DNA of 64,000 bases from Sorghum bicolor (lineage: Eukaryota > Streptophyta > Magnoliopsida > Poales > Poaceae). Location: positions 32,902,314-32,966,313 of the forward strand of contig NC_012875.2 of the NCBI RefSeq assembly GCF_000003195.3. Direction: 5' to 3'. Positions 24,738 to 37,548 of the stretch are shown here, in pieces; the first letter of the stretch is position 1, and each line of letters begins with the position of its first letter. The translations under genes and the position numbers were made by a program. The notes beneath the pieces are model-generated. The model made no database searches. It was not told where the DNA came from and saw nothing but the letters and a program-made list of their open reading frames with translations.

Positions 24738-24889
24738 ACTCTTCATCGGCAACTTGTCTTGTTCTGTTTTTAGAAAACTTTTAATCACTCTGGTCTAGCC
24801 GATAGGACTGTTATCGGCACTTTGAAAAAGATGCACTACTCCAGATACATTTTATCCAGCCGATAGGCGTGTTATCGGCGTTTAAACTC

Positions 24890-26731
24890 TTATGCATCAA
24901 CCCAAATGCTTGAATAATATCTCTTTAAGTACTTTCCATTCAATGCTCTGGGAAATTCAACTCCTTCGAGAGTCTCCAAAATATAAGCATTACCAGGAGC
25001 ATACCGATTTATCCGATAAGGACCCTCCCAATTAGGAGACCATTTGCCAAACTTTGAACTTTTAGTCCCAATCAGTAAAATTAATTTCCATACCAAATCT
25101 CCATCGGCAAACTCCTTAGCTTTTACCTTTTTATCATACCACCTAGCAACTCTCTTTTTATTTTCTTCTATACTTATCAAAGCTCTCAGCCGACGCTCTG
25201 CCAAATCGTCCAATTCACCTTTCATCAGAGTAGCATAGTCATCGGCAGCCAATTGATCTTGAAAAGAGACCCACCTAGATCCAGTCTTAATCTCCCATGG
25301 TAACACTGCATCGTGTTCATATACTAACTGATAAGGCGAAACTTTGGTCGACCCATGACATGCCATCCGATATGACCACAAAGCTTCATTCAACAATGTA
25401 TGCCACCTCCTAGGATTTTCTTCAATCTTTCATTTGATGAGCTTAATAATTCCTTTGTAAGATGCTTTGGCCTGCCCATTAGCTTGGGCATAATAAGGAG
25501 AAGAGTTCAACACTTTAATCCCCATACCGATTGCAAATTCATCAAACTCTCCCGATGTAAACATAGTACCCTGATCGGTAGTAATTGTTTGAGGAATACC
25601 AAATCAGTAGACAATGTGTTCTTTCACAAAATCAATCATGTTGGCCGATGTTACTTTCTTCAAAGGAATAGCTTCAACCAACTTAGTAAAATAATCGGTG
25701 GCATCTAAGATGAACTTATGCCCCTTGCTTGATTGTGGATAAATCTGACAGATTAGATCAATAGCCCATCCCCAGAACGGCCAAGGCTTAATAATAGGAT
25801 TCATGGCCGATACAGGTGCCCTTTGAATATTGCCAAATTTCTGACATCCTGGACACCCTTTGAAATATTTCAAGCAATCCTCGAGTATAGTCGGCCAATA
25901 ATACCCGTTTCTCCTAATCATCCATTTCATCTTAAAAGCCGACTGATGTGCTCCACACACTCCCTCAAAGATCTCACCCATCAAACTTTTAGTCTCATCA
26001 TCGCCTAAACATTTGAGTAGAACTTCATCTATTGTTTGATAATATAACTCATCCTCAAGGAGTACATATTTGGTAGCTTGAAACCTAACACGCCTCTCAA
26101 CCTTTTTTGACGGATTCTTTAAGTAATCAATGATTTCTTTTCTCCAATCATCAGCACTGATTGCCGATAATATATTTAAGATGGGTTGATATCCCGAGGC
26201 ATGCTGAGCCAAACGATTAGCCTCTTCATTATGCAATCGAGGAACATGCTCTAATCGGAAATCCTTGAATTCCTTCAATAGTTGCATACTCTTTTCATAA
26301 TGGGTTATCAAGACCTCACTTCGACATTCATAAGTCCCAGCCAATTGATTTATAACAAGCATAGAATCGCCGAAGATCTCAATAGCATCTGCATGAACTT
26401 CTTTTAATAATTCCAGCCCTTTGATCAGAGCTTGGTATTCAGCCAGATGATTTGTTGACGTGACAACAATCGGCAAAGAGAACTCATACTTCTTTCCTCG
26501 AGGAGAAATTAGCACTATACCGATTCTTGCCCCTCGGTCACACGTGGATCCATCAAAGAATAGCTTCCAAGGAACAATCTCCAAAGTCCCCATTACACCG
26601 CAATGTTGAGTCACAAAATCGGCCATAGTCTGCCCCTTAACTGCCTTAGCCGATTCATAACGCAGATCAAATTCCGACAGCGCCAAAATCCATTTGCCGA
26701 TTCTACCACTCATAATCGGCATAGATAGCAT
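24890..26731 (-). pseudogene. Element F second RNase H and integrase
   Basis: The 375-aa ORF 25604-26731 contains the end of the first RNase H, then an archaeal-type RNase H (FFDGS with D60, E98 in AEYQALI, D122 in GDSMLVI, and Asn at the usual fourth Asp), an integrase H2C2 finger, and the first core Asp (AIDLI). A TGA (Arg in B) at about 25604 separates it from the rest: TTDQGT keeps the second Asp, but GQAKAS has Lys where B keeps Glu. The C-terminal GPYRI-type domain is in 24890-25396. With the DDE Glu lost, this integrase should be inactive. Confidence 0.8.
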
Positions 26732-27974
26732 GTATCAGACCACATCATCTTTGCATATAACAGTGCATTCGGCCGATAGTAGATAATGTCTCAACTTAAT
26801 ACATGAAAAATATAAGCATAAACACAATTTTTCAATTGCCGAATACCTGGTCTCAGCATCAACCAGTCTTCTGCTCAAATAATAAATCACACGCTCATTC
26901 CCTTCAAATTCTTGAATTAGAACTGAACCGATGACCATTCCATCAGTAGACAAATACAATTTGAAAGGCTTCCCTTGCTGAGGTGGAATCAGAACTGGAG
27001 GATTTGTCAAATAATTCTTGATTTCGTACAATGCTGACTGTTGTTCTTTTCCCCATACAAACTCTTGATCGGCCTTCAACTTAAGTAAAGGGCTGAAAGC
27101 ACGAATCTTACCAGACAAGTTAGATATAAATCGTCTGATAAAATTTATCTTATCGATCAGAGATTGGAGCTCAGTTTTGTTGCTGGGAGCAACTATTTTC
27201 TTGATAGCATCAATAGATCTCCTACTAATCTCAATTCCTCTTTGATGCACTATGAAACCAAGAAATTGTCTTGCCGATACACTAAATGCACATTTATTAG
27301 GATTCATTTTCAAACCATGTTTCCTTGTGCACTCTAACACCTTTCGTAGATCGGCAAGATGCTTTGTGAAATCCCCAAACTTAACCACCACATCATCAAT
27401 ATAAATTTCCACCAGCTTGCCGATGAACTCATGAAAGATAATATTCATAGCCCTCTGATAGGTAGCACCAGCATTTTTCAAGCCAAAGGTTATGACTATC
27501 CATTCAAACAACCCAACATGACCAGGACATCTAAATGCAGTCTTCGGAATATCTTCTTCGGCCATGAATATTTGATTATATCCTGCATTACCATATATAA
27601 AGCTAATAATAACGATGTCCAGCTGCAGCGTCAACTAGCAAATAGGCAATTGGCATTGGATAACCATCCATCAGTGTAGCCTTGTTAAGATTCCTGAAAT
27701 CAATGCAGACACGAAGCTTTCCATTCTTCTTGTAAACTAGAACAACATTGGAAATCCACTCGGCATACCGACATTGTCGAATAAATTTAGCTTCGATAAG
27801 TTTAGTTATTTTGGCCTTAATATCAGGAAGAATATTAGGATTACATCGGCGAGCTGGCTGCTGATGTGGCCGAAATCCAGATTTGATAGGTAACCGATGT
27901 TCAACAATAGATCGGTCTAAACCAGGCATCTTGGTATAATCCCAAGCAAAGCAATCTTTATATTCCTTTAACAA
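26732..27974 (-). pseudogene. Element F reverse transcriptase and first RNase H
   Basis: The RT fingers are in 27603-27974 (WISNVVLVYKKNGKLR, IDFRNLNKAT). A frameshift then moves into 26735-27634, which carries palm motifs: SFIYGNAGYNQ (motif A, where B keeps Asp in place of Tyr), the catalytic YIDD box (residues 78-81 of that ORF), and thumb and connection segments. The RNase H begins at about KLYLSTDG. The motif A Asp to Tyr change and the frameshift make it non-functional. The Ty3/gypsy domain order (RT-RH-INT) is clear. Confidence 0.85.
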
Positions 27975-28093
27975 ATCGGTTAACTGCTGCTTACACTCAG
28001 AATCTAACTTATCACTAATAAATGTAGGCCTTGGCCTATCACCATTACCTATATCTACTTCTACTAAATCATCGGCCGATGTAAACCCCTAGC

Positions 28094-28708
28094 CTAATTT
28101 TCCATCATCGGCGAACCTATCCAATAAAACTCTTCATCAGAACCGACTGCTTGGATCGGTGGAATCTCATAATCGGCAACCTTGAGAAAATCCTTCTCCC
28201 AAATCTCTCCTGAAATGCATCTGGTCCTTTCATAAGTATCTGCCTCTGCCGATGCTATGACATATGAAGAATCTTCTGGGACAATCTCAATCTTGTCACC
28301 TACCCACTGAACCAAACATTGGTGCATTGTAGATGGGATGCAACAATTGGCATGGATCCAATCTCTCCCCAACAGTAGATTATAAGCACCCTTTCCACTG
28401 ATGACAAAGAAAGTTGTCGGCAAGGTTTTGCTGATGATGGTCAACTCAACACATATGGCTCCCTTGACTGGAGACACATTTCCTTCAAAATCCTTTAACA
28501 TCATATCGGTCTTGGTCAAATCTTGATCCCCTTTGCCAAGCTTCCGATAGACTGCATATGGCATAATATTGATAGCAGCTCCACCATCAACAAGTATCTT
28601 GGTCATCGGCTGCACATCAACCCTGCCTTTAACAAACAAAGCTTTAAGATGTTGCCTCTCATTATCAGTGGGCTTTTCAAAAATAGCCGTCATCGGATCC
28701 AGAGCCAA
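28094..28708 (-). pseudogene. Element F aspartic protease segment
   Basis: A 204-aa open stretch with the active-site motif ILVDGGAAINIMP (Asp 41) and the C-terminal motif LLLGRDWIH typical of plant Ty3/gypsy proteases. Gly replaces the usual Thr/Ser of D[ST]G, as also in A. It is the same polyprotein frame as RT and integrase. Stops on both sides separate it from gag (28709-28717) and RT (about 28091). It may retain its fold but cannot be made as a polyprotein. Confidence 0.8.
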
Positions 28709-31700
28709 CTGAGCTATCTAGTCGGGAAAATCTGCTTCCTCATCATCAATAAAAGGTGCAAGGAACTCCACCGGCAACATAAATACCATATTAACATCTG
28801 CCGATGGCCCTTTTCCTTTAGGATCCGACTGCTGCTGATCTCCAGACTTAGCAGAATTCTCCTCTCTACTCAACTCTTCTCGTCGTTCCCGCTGCAACCT
28901 TCTTTTCTGTGTCCTAGTTAATCCCTCTAGGCACCATGGAGGGAGTTGTGGTTGTCTAACCGATTGACGACGATTTTCCCTTGATTCCACCCGATAAGTA
29001 TTAGCATCTCTGCAAAATATGAACTCATCGGGAACTCGTGCATCTGCCATCTCTTCAAGCTCCTCTTGGTTCCTAGGAAAATACTCAACATGCTCACCAA
29101 GCCTGTCATGCACACTGAGTCTGCCCCCCAGCCGATCATGAACTGAGGGTCTTCCTCTAATCGGCCCATCAAAACGCCGATCAATTTCTGGTACTGCCGA
29201 TTTGGTCTATCATACCGATCATAGCCATTGCACTTAGGGCAGTCTCTAATAGTAGGTAGCTTGATGTTTTGCTCCCAACAGTGGATGAAGAATGGGCAGT
29301 TCCAATGATCTTTGTGCCGATTCCACTCTTGTCGGCGTCTTTCTTCTTCCCAACGTCGATCCTCCTGTTGGCGCTGATACCGATCTTCACGTTGTTGCCA
29401 GGTCTCCCGATGCCTTCTATGGGTAATCACAATACCAGATCGGGGAGGTTTTCCTGAGCTGGTTCCTTCCTGGACCAAACCCTTGCCTTTGGCATCATCA
29501 GTGGTGATCTGATACTGGGGATCTACCGATGCACTTCTTTCAGCTGCCTCTGAAGTCAATACTTTGGTCGTTCCCTTAGCATGCAACATATTTGTAGGGA
29601 AAGGATGTTGGTCGTTCTTCATCAGCTTTTGAGCTTTGGAGCTATCGAACTTAATTCTCCCAGACTCTATAGCCGACTGTAGCTGTTGCCTGAAAACTTT
29701 GCACTCATTTGTACTGTGAGATGTTGCATTATGCCACTTGCAGTACTTAATTTTATTTAATTCTTCTGCCGATGGAATCACATGATTGGGTGACAACTTG
29801 GTTTGGCCTTCTTGAAGTAGAAAGTCAAATATCCTATCGGCTTTGGTAATATCGAATGCAAACTTCTCTAGTTCTTTATGCCCAAAAAGGCAAGACATTG
29901 GCTTCTTATTCTTCACCCATTCTGCCAAGCCGATGACTGGTTCTTCATCAGAGTCTGAGCTTGTTATCTCATTGACAAATGATACCTTTTTGTTCCATGC
30001 TCTGTTGGGTTCAAAAACTTTGATATCTTGGTCAGAAATCCTCTGCACTAAATGGCTCAAACTTTCGAATTCTTGAGAAGCATACTTGTCTCTGATATGT
30101 GGCAACAATCCCTGGAAAGCCAGATCGGCTAGGTGCCGATCATCCAAATCCAGACTATAGCATTTGTTCTTAACATCTCGCAACCTTTGCACGAAACATT
30201 CAACTGATTCATCATTGCGTTGCTTCAGCCTGACCAAATCGGTGATCTTCTTCTCATGAACCCCAGAAAAGAAGTATTTATGGAACTATTTTTCTAGATC
30301 GGCCCATGTGATCACTGAGTTTGGAGGTAATGAAATAAACCAAGTGAAGGCCGATCCAGACAAAGATGATGAGAATAAACGAACCCTTAACTCATCTCTA
30401 TTAGCAGCTTCCCCGCATTGGATGATGAACCTGTTAACGTGCTCCATAGTTGATGTATCATCCTGTCCAGAAAACTTAGTGAAATCTGGCACCTTGTACC
30501 GATTTGGAAGTTTAATCACGTCATACGCAGGAGGATACTGTGTCCGATAAGAGTAAGTGTTGACTTTGGGTTTTATCCCAAATTGGTCTCTCATCACCTC
30601 AGCTATCTTATCGGCCTAATAAGCATCGGCATCCTACAGATGGGCTGGTTGTGGATCTAGCACCTGCTGATAAGCTTCCACGTGTCTGTGTGGTGCACGA
30701 TCTTCAGGGAACATTGGATTAGCCATTGCCTGTTGACCACCAACTTGCTGACCAAGATTCGTCGGTTGGATTCTGAAATCCAGGTTGCATCGATCCCTGC
30801 TGAAATCCCATAGCCTGATGATTCTGGTGAGGCACCTGTGGAAAGACAAACTGCCATGTCCATCCATTATTAACGTTCATCGGCGTAGGCCCTACCGATG
30901 ACTGATAATTGGGCATCATCATTAAATTGACATACCCTGGCTGTGTCATAAACCTTTGCTGCATCGGCATTGGATCTGCCGATGCGTTAGGCATCTGGAA
31001 CGTTGGCACTTGAGAATTCCCAGTGAAAGGTCTTGCAGTAGTAGTTGTAGAATATTGGGGATTCTGAGTCATCGGCGAGCTTGGGGGTGCCGATGCCATA
31101 GGAGCCTTGCCTGTCATGTTAGCTGCTTGAGACGTCCCAGAGCTATTTGCGATAAACTCTGGAGGCATAACATATCGCCACAAATTAGGACGAACAGACT
31201 CTAACATTGCCGATGCTAATAAATCTATAGCCAGTTTAACTTGTCCCTCTGATGTTGATGGATTGGTTGTCATCGATGTGGATTGTGCATTAGTCATCCC
31301 TAATGTGCTTGGAGGGGAATTAACTTCTGTACCCGCAACGGCTGTAGTAGCCGATGGAGTCATAACCAACAATGACCCTGGCAAATGATAGGCAGGACCC
31401 ACATAAGATGGTGGCACTTGTCCTTCTTTGAAAGTTCTAGCCGCAGCATTGAAAACTATATTGGACAGTACACCAAATTGATTGATCAGAGCACGATTGA
31501 CAGCACTATCAAACATTTCTTGCAGTTTACTAGGAATGGATTCAAACATATTTTGCGGAGGCATCAACAATGCTTCTTTTTGGATCACCTCACCACTTCT
31601 ATTGATACTGAAGGATTTCAAGCATAACTGCTTGTAGTCCTCCATAGCTTTCGCCATAGCTTGCTTCTGCTCATCTCTGAGATTGGCTTCCATCACGGGG

Positions 31701-31735
31701 ATGACGTTCTCCAAGTCGAAATCGGTGTTCGACAT
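28709..31735 (-). pseudogene. Element F gag
   Basis: ATG at 31735 (start MSNTDF). The N-terminal part runs in one frame to about 30770, including a Gln/Pro/Met-rich segment. A frameshift leads into the capsid-like core (SGQDDTSTMEHVNRF, FTWFISLPPNS at 30286-30597; VQRLRDVKNKCYSL at 28927-30237). A variant zinc knuckle CX2HX4HX4C (CKWHNATSHSTNEC) lies near 29725, and a second Cys/His cluster (CPFF..C..CPKC) near 29270. It then shifts back toward the protease frame at 28718-29113. At least two frameshifts and two stops are present. Confidence 0.8.
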
Positions 31736-31758
31736 GTTGATCTTGATGTTGAATATCT

Positions 31759-31776
31759 GTCCAACTGGGCGTGCCA
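31759..31776 (-). other. Primer-binding site of element F
   Basis: Minus strand TGGCACGCCCAGTTGGAC, seven bases inside the 5' LTR. It differs from B's version at two positions. Confidence 0.7.
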
Positions 31777-31783
31777 AAAGATG

Positions 31784-32491
31784 TGTTGGTGCAAAAGTGG
31801 ATCTGCAAACACAAAAGGCTAATACCCGATTCAAACGTTAAGGCGTGCCAGCCGATTTGACCTTACAATCGGCAAAGGTGGTAACTCGAACACTTTGGTC
31901 CCGACAACAGCGATGCGCCCGGATTTCATGGCCAAGAGGTGCTCACGCGGAACTCGAGAACTCGCTGAGGTTGACTCGATGAATTCCTAAGAACTCGTAG
32001 TAAAAAGAAAATATGACAAAATCATTGAAAAGTAGATGCTGGAATAGATGTAAAAACTTGTGTTTGATTGATTGTGTATATTCATTACATTGCCACGGGG
32101 TCTACATTTATACCCTGCTCAAAAGAGTTACAATCAGACATGACTAGAACTCAAATTCCAAATTGAAAAGAATTTGTATACAAAACAAACTCTAAATACT
32201 ATGGAAAACATTAAATCATCCTCCACAACCGATCGGTACACCGCCATGGGTCGATCGACAACCCTTGCGCTTTTCTCCATGACCATTGGCAAGCGACCTC
32301 TCATAGCCATCGGCAACTATCAACACCAGTCACCACTCCTAGACTTAGCCATATCCTGTCGTTTTCCCGTCGGCACTAACCCTCATCGGCAACTCTTCTG
32401 TAGACTAGCCGCCACTTTCCTGCCTGATGATTTACACCTCATTAACTCTAGATACACGTCCAAAGATACGTGTCCAAAAACAGTGTCAACA
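31784..32491 (-). repeat. Element F 5' LTR (708 bp)
   Basis: Same termini as 20188-20881. A candidate promoter TATA (TATAAAT, minus) is at 32106-32112. The U3 part (32210-32440) is rich in ATCGGC words. Followed by the TSD ACAGT. Confidence 0.9.
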
Positions 32492-32496
32492 ACAGT

Positions 32497-34020
32497 ACAT
32501 TCGGGTGATAGCAAATAATGCCTCAATTTAGTACAAGAAAAGTACAGACACAAGCATAATTTCTCAATAGTCGAATACCTTGTCTCAACATCCACCAATC
32601 TTCTACTTAAGTAATAAATTACATGTTCTTTCCCTTCAAATTCTTGAATAAGAACTGAACCGATAACTGTATCATCAGTCGACAAATACAATCTAAAGGG
32701 TTTCCCATGCTATGGTGGAACCAATACTGGAGGATTTGTCAAATAATTCTTAATTTTTCCTAAAGCCAACTGTTGTTCTTTTCCCCACACAAACTCTTGA
32801 TCAGCTTTTAGCTTGAGCAAAGGACTGAAGGCCTTAATCTTTCCTAATAAATTAGATATAAATCACCTAATAAAATATTGATCTTGCCGATTAGAGATTG
32901 AAGCTCAGTCTTATCGGCAGGAGCAACTACCTTGTTGATTGCATCAATACACCTCCTACTAATTTCAATTCCTCTCTGATGCACCATGAAACCCAAAAAC
33001 TGTCTTCCGATACACCAAACGCACATTTATTAGGATTCATATTTAAACCATGCTTCCTTGTGCACTTAAGTATCTTCCATAAATCGGCTAAATGTTTTAC
33101 GAAATCTCTAGATTAACCACCACGTCATCAATATAAATTTCCACCAATGTGCCGATGAATTCATGGAAGATAAAATTCATGGCCCTTCGGTAAGTAGCAC
33201 CAGCATTTTTCAAGCCAAAAGTCATGACTATCTATTCAAATAACCCAACATGGCCAAGACACCTAAATGCAGTCTTGGGAATATCTTCTTCAGCCATGAA
33301 TATTTGATTATACCCTGCATTGCCATCCATGAAGCTAATAATTCGATGTCCGCGACCGCAGCATCAACCAACAAATCGGCAACCGGCATTGGATAGCCGT
33401 CCATCGACATAGCTTTGTTAAGATTTCTAAAGTCAATGCACACACACGAAGCTTTCTATTCTTTTTGTAGACAAGAACTTTGGAAATCCACTTAGCATAC
33501 CGACATTGCCGAATAAACTTAGCTTCGATGAGTTTGGTTATTTCGGCCTTGATATCAGGGAGAATGTTAGGGTTACATCAACAAGTAGGTTGCTGATGTG
33601 GCCAAAATCCAAACTTAATAGGCAACCGATGCTCAACAATCGATCGGTCCAATCCAGGCATCTCGGTATAATCCCAAGCAAAGCAATCTTTATATTTCTT
33701 CAATAAATTGGTCAATTGTCGTTTACATTCGGAATCTAACATAGCACTAATAAAAGTAGGCCTTGGCCTATCACCACTACCTATATCTACTTCTATTAAA
33801 TCGTCAGCCGATGTAAATCCCTATCCTAGCTTTCCATCATCAGCGAACCTATCCACAAAAACACTTCATCGGAACCGACTGCTTGGATCGGTGGAATTTC
33901 ATAATCAGCAACCTTGAGGAAATCCTTCTCCCAAACTTCTCCTGATATGCACCTAGTTTGTTCATAGGTATCTGATTCTGCCGATGCAATGATGTTGGAA
34001 GAATCTCTAGGAACAACTTC
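32497..34020 (-). pseudogene. Element B RT and first RNase H, right of the F insertion
   Basis: Continues B's pol past the ACAGT duplication. RNase H start (YLSTDDTVIGSVLIQEFEG) is at 32383-32691, followed by a thumb fragment (32844-33026) and fingers with IDFRNLNKAM (33228-33443). Unlike F, the palm motif A Asp is intact (codons for FMDGNAGYN near 33330), but the fragment is split by several frameshifts and single-base deletions. 33450-34020 is the linker to the protease and has no long ORF. Confidence 0.75.
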
Positions 34021-34035
34021 AATTTTGTCGCCTAC

Positions 34036-34520
34036 CTATTGCACAAGGCATTGATGCATCATAAAAGGAATACAACAATTAGCATGAATCCAATCTCTCC
34101 CCAACAGTATATTGTACACGACCTTTCCATTGTTGACAAAAAAGGTTGTCGGCAAGGTTTTGCTGCCGATAGTTAACTCAACACATACAGCCCCTTTAGC
34201 TGGAGATACATTTCCTTCAAAATCTTTCAACATTATATCGGTCTTGGTCAAATCCTGATCTCCTTTACCAAGCTTCCGATACATCATATATGGCATAATG
34301 TTAATTGCAGCCCCCCATCAATAAGTATTTTTGAAACCGGCTGCCCATCAACCCTGCCTTTAACAAATAAAGCTTTAAGATGCTGCCTTTCATCATCAGA
34401 AGGCTTCTCAAAAATAGCTATCATTGGATCAAGTGCTAGCTGAGATATCTGATCAGGGAAACTTAATTCCTCATCATCACTAGAAGGTGCAAGAAACTCC
34501 ATCGGCAACATAAACACCAT
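34036..34520 (-). pseudogene. Element B aspartic protease segment
   Basis: 34284-34520 carries the lead-in and ILIDGG. A frameshift at about 34310 (a lost base in a C run) leads to 34036-34296 with MPYMMYRKLG and LLLGRDWIH. It is homologous to 28094-28708 of F. Confidence 0.75.
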
Positions 34521-37501
34521 GTTGACATCTGCCGATGTCCTTTCCCCTTGCGGTCCAACTGTTGCCGATTTTTAGACTTAGAAGAATTCTCCTCCCTGTA
34601 CAAATCTTCCTGACGCTCCTGCTGCATCCTCCTCCTCTACGTCCTTGTCAACCCTTTTGGACACCATCGGGGAAGTTTTGTCTTCTAAATCGACTGATAG
34701 CAAACCTCCTTTGATTCCATGCGATGGATATTTGAATCTCTGCAGAATATAAATTCATCAGGAACCCGTGCATTTGCCATCTCTTCAAGTTCTTCCTGAT
34801 CCCTTGGGAAAGGACTGACACGCTCACCAAGCATATCATGCACACTGAGCCTGCCCCCTAGCCGATTGTGAACTGACGTTCTTCCCCTGAACGGTCCATT
34901 GAAACGTTGATCATTGTTTTGGAACCTCTGATCTGACTGATCATGTCGACGATAACCATTATACTCAGGGCAATCCTGAACAGTTGGCAGTTTGATATTT
35001 TGTTCCCAGCAATGAACAAAGAATGGGCAATCCCAATGATCCCTATGCCAATTTCACTCATGTCGATGCCTTTCTTCCTCTTGATGTCGATCTTGTTGCT
35101 GATGTCGATATCAATCCTCCCGCTGCTGCCACGTTTCCCGATGCCGTCTATGGGTAATTACAACACCAGATCGGGGAGGTCGGCTAGAACTACTACCTTC
35201 CTTTATCAAACCTTTTCCCTTAGCATCACCAACAGTCACTTGATGTTGAGGATCCACCGATGTGTTCTTTTTAGCTGTTTCTAATGTTATGACCTTAGTC
35301 TTACCTTTGGCATCCAACAGGTTTGCAGGGAAAGGATGTTGATCGATTTTCATCGGTTTTTGAGCTTTGGAATTATCAAACTTGATTCTCCCAGATTCTA
35401 TAGCTGATTGTAATTGCTGCCTAATGACTTTGCATTCATTTGTGCTGTGTGATGTTGCATTATGCCATTTACAATACTTGATTTTCTTTAGCTCTTCTGT
35501 CGATGGGATTACATGATTAGGTGACAATTTAATCTGTCCTTCCTGAAGCAAGAAATCAAATATTCTATCGGCTTTGGTGATATCAAAAGCAAACTTTTAT
35601 GGTTCTCTCTGGGCAAAAAGACAAGACATTGGCTTTTTGTTTTTCACCCACTCTGCCAAGCCGATGACTGGTTCTTCATCAGAATCAGAACCCCCTACCT
35701 CGTCAACAAATGATACTTTCTTATTCCAAGCCTTTCTTGGTTCAAAAGCTTTGATGTCCTGATCAGAAATTCTCTGCACCAAATGACTCAAACTTTCAAA
35801 CTTGAGAAGCATATTTATTCTTGATATGTGGCAACAATCCCTGAAAAGCCAAATCGGCTAACTACCGATCATCCAGAACTAGACTGTAACATTTATTCTT
35901 TACGTTTCGCAGCCTCTGCACAAAGCTTTTCACTGATTCATCATTACGTTGTCTCAGTCTTACTAAATCGGTAAGCTTCTTCTCATGAACTCCAAAAAAG
36001 AAGTATTTATGAAACTGCTTCTCTAGATCGGCCCAAGTAATGACTGAGTTTGGAGGCAAGGAAATAAACTAGGTAAACGCTGATCCTGACAAAGACGATG
36101 AAAATAAACGAACTCTCAACTCATCTCTGTTAGCAGCTTCTCCACACTGGATGATAAACCGATTGACGTGTTCCATGGTTGATATATCATCTTGCCCAGA
36201 GAACTTAGTGAAATCCGGTACCTTGTACCGATTTGGGAGTGGAATCAAATTATAAGGAGGAGGATACGGTGTCCGATAGGAATAGGTGTTAACCTTGGGT
36301 TTTATTCCAAACTGATCCCTCATAACTTCTACTATCTTATCGGCCCAATAGGCATCGGCATCCTACCGATGTATGGGTTGACTTCTGGCACCTACTGATA
36401 AACTTCCACGTGTCTCTGGGGTACACGATCTCCAGGAAACATCACATTAGCCATAGCTTGCTGACAACCGTTCTGCTAAGCGAGATTCATCGGCTGATTT
36501 GCCGGCCTCTAATTCTGAAAACCGACCTCCATCTGACATTGCTAGAATCCTGCAGCCTGATGATTCTGCTGTGTTGCATGTGGACAGACCAACTGCCCTG
36601 TCCAACCATTATTGGCGTTCATCAGCATAGGTCCTGCCGATGGTTGGTAATTAGTTGTTATTGCTGGGTTGACATAACCTGTCTGAGTCACAAACCTTTG
36701 TTGTGTCGGCAATGGGTTCGCCGATGAATTTGCATTGGGCATCTGGAACGTTGGCATTTGAAAATTCTCAGTAACAGTCCTTGCAGTAGTAGCAGTAGAA
36801 TACTGAGGAGCTTGAGTCATCGGTGAAACTGGAGGTGCCGATGTCATAGGAGCCTTCCCTGCTAAGTCAGTTGCTTGAGATGGTCCAGAACTATTTGCGA
36901 AAAACTCTGGAGGCATACCATATCCTCACTAGTTGGGAGGAATCTAACAATTTTGAAATACAGATCCTGACATAGCCAATGCCGATAGATCTGTGTTGAG
37001 CTGAACTCATCCCTCTAAGGTCATTGGATCAGATCTCACTGGTGTAGATTGCTCACTAGCCAAACCCAATGTGCTTGGAGGAGAAGTAACCTCTGTACCA
37101 GCAACGGCTGAAGGAGCCGATGGAGCCGTGACTGTTGACAATCCTGGCTGATGATAAGCCAGGCCAGCATAGAGTGGTGGTGTCTGTCCTTCTTTAAAAG
37201 TTCGGACCACAGCATTGTAAATAGTATTGGATAGCACATTGGAGTGATTGATCAGAGCACGATTAATAGCATTATTAACCATGTCTTGCAATTTGCCAGG
37301 ATTGGGATCAAATGTAACCTGCTGAGGCATCGGCAGATCTTGCTTCTGGATAACTTCCCCGGTCCTGTTCACGCTGAAGGATTTCAAGCAAAGCTGCCTG
37401 TATTCCTCCATAGCCCTCTCCATAGCTTGCTTCTGCTCTTCTCTAAGATCAGCCTCTGTCACACCAATGACATTCTCCGTGTCGAGCTCAAAAGTAGCCA
37501 T
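34521..37501 (-). pseudogene. Element B gag
   Basis: Begins at ATG 37501 (MATFELDTEN). The N-terminal segment is 37007-37501 and the Pro/Gln-rich segment 36542-36916. The core is in pieces 36069-36323, 35862-36059 and 35597-35812. The variant knuckle CX2HX4HX4C is in 35111-35551. The tail (34858-35061 and 34648-34845 regions) is broken by frameshifts. It is more decayed than F. Confidence 0.8.
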
Positions 37502-37523
37502 GTCGATCTTGTTGATAGTATTT

Positions 37524-37541
37524 GTCCCACCGGGCGTGCCA
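37524..37541 (-). other. Primer-binding site of element B
   Basis: Minus strand TGGCACGCCCGGTGGGAC, seven bases inside the 5' LTR. Probably the closest of the three to the ancestral site, because A and F each differ from it by private changes. Confidence 0.7.
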
Positions 37542-37548
37542 AAAGATG

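Larger units (their letters stand above)
20188..32491 (-). mobile_element. Element F: full-length Tat-type Ty3/gypsy retrotransposon with antisense PMD gene
   Basis: The 12,304-bp element has LTRs at 20188-20881 and 31784-32491 and a perfect TSD, ACAGT (20183-20187 and 32492-32496). It is inserted in B's RT-RNase H region. Coding order (right to left): gag, protease, RT, RNase H, second RNase H, integrase, then the PMD gene on the opposite strand, PPT and 3' LTR. By eye the LTRs differ at about 30-35 sites plus one 14-bp indel. Every domain is present, but RT motif A and the integrase Glu are mutated. Confidence 0.9.
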
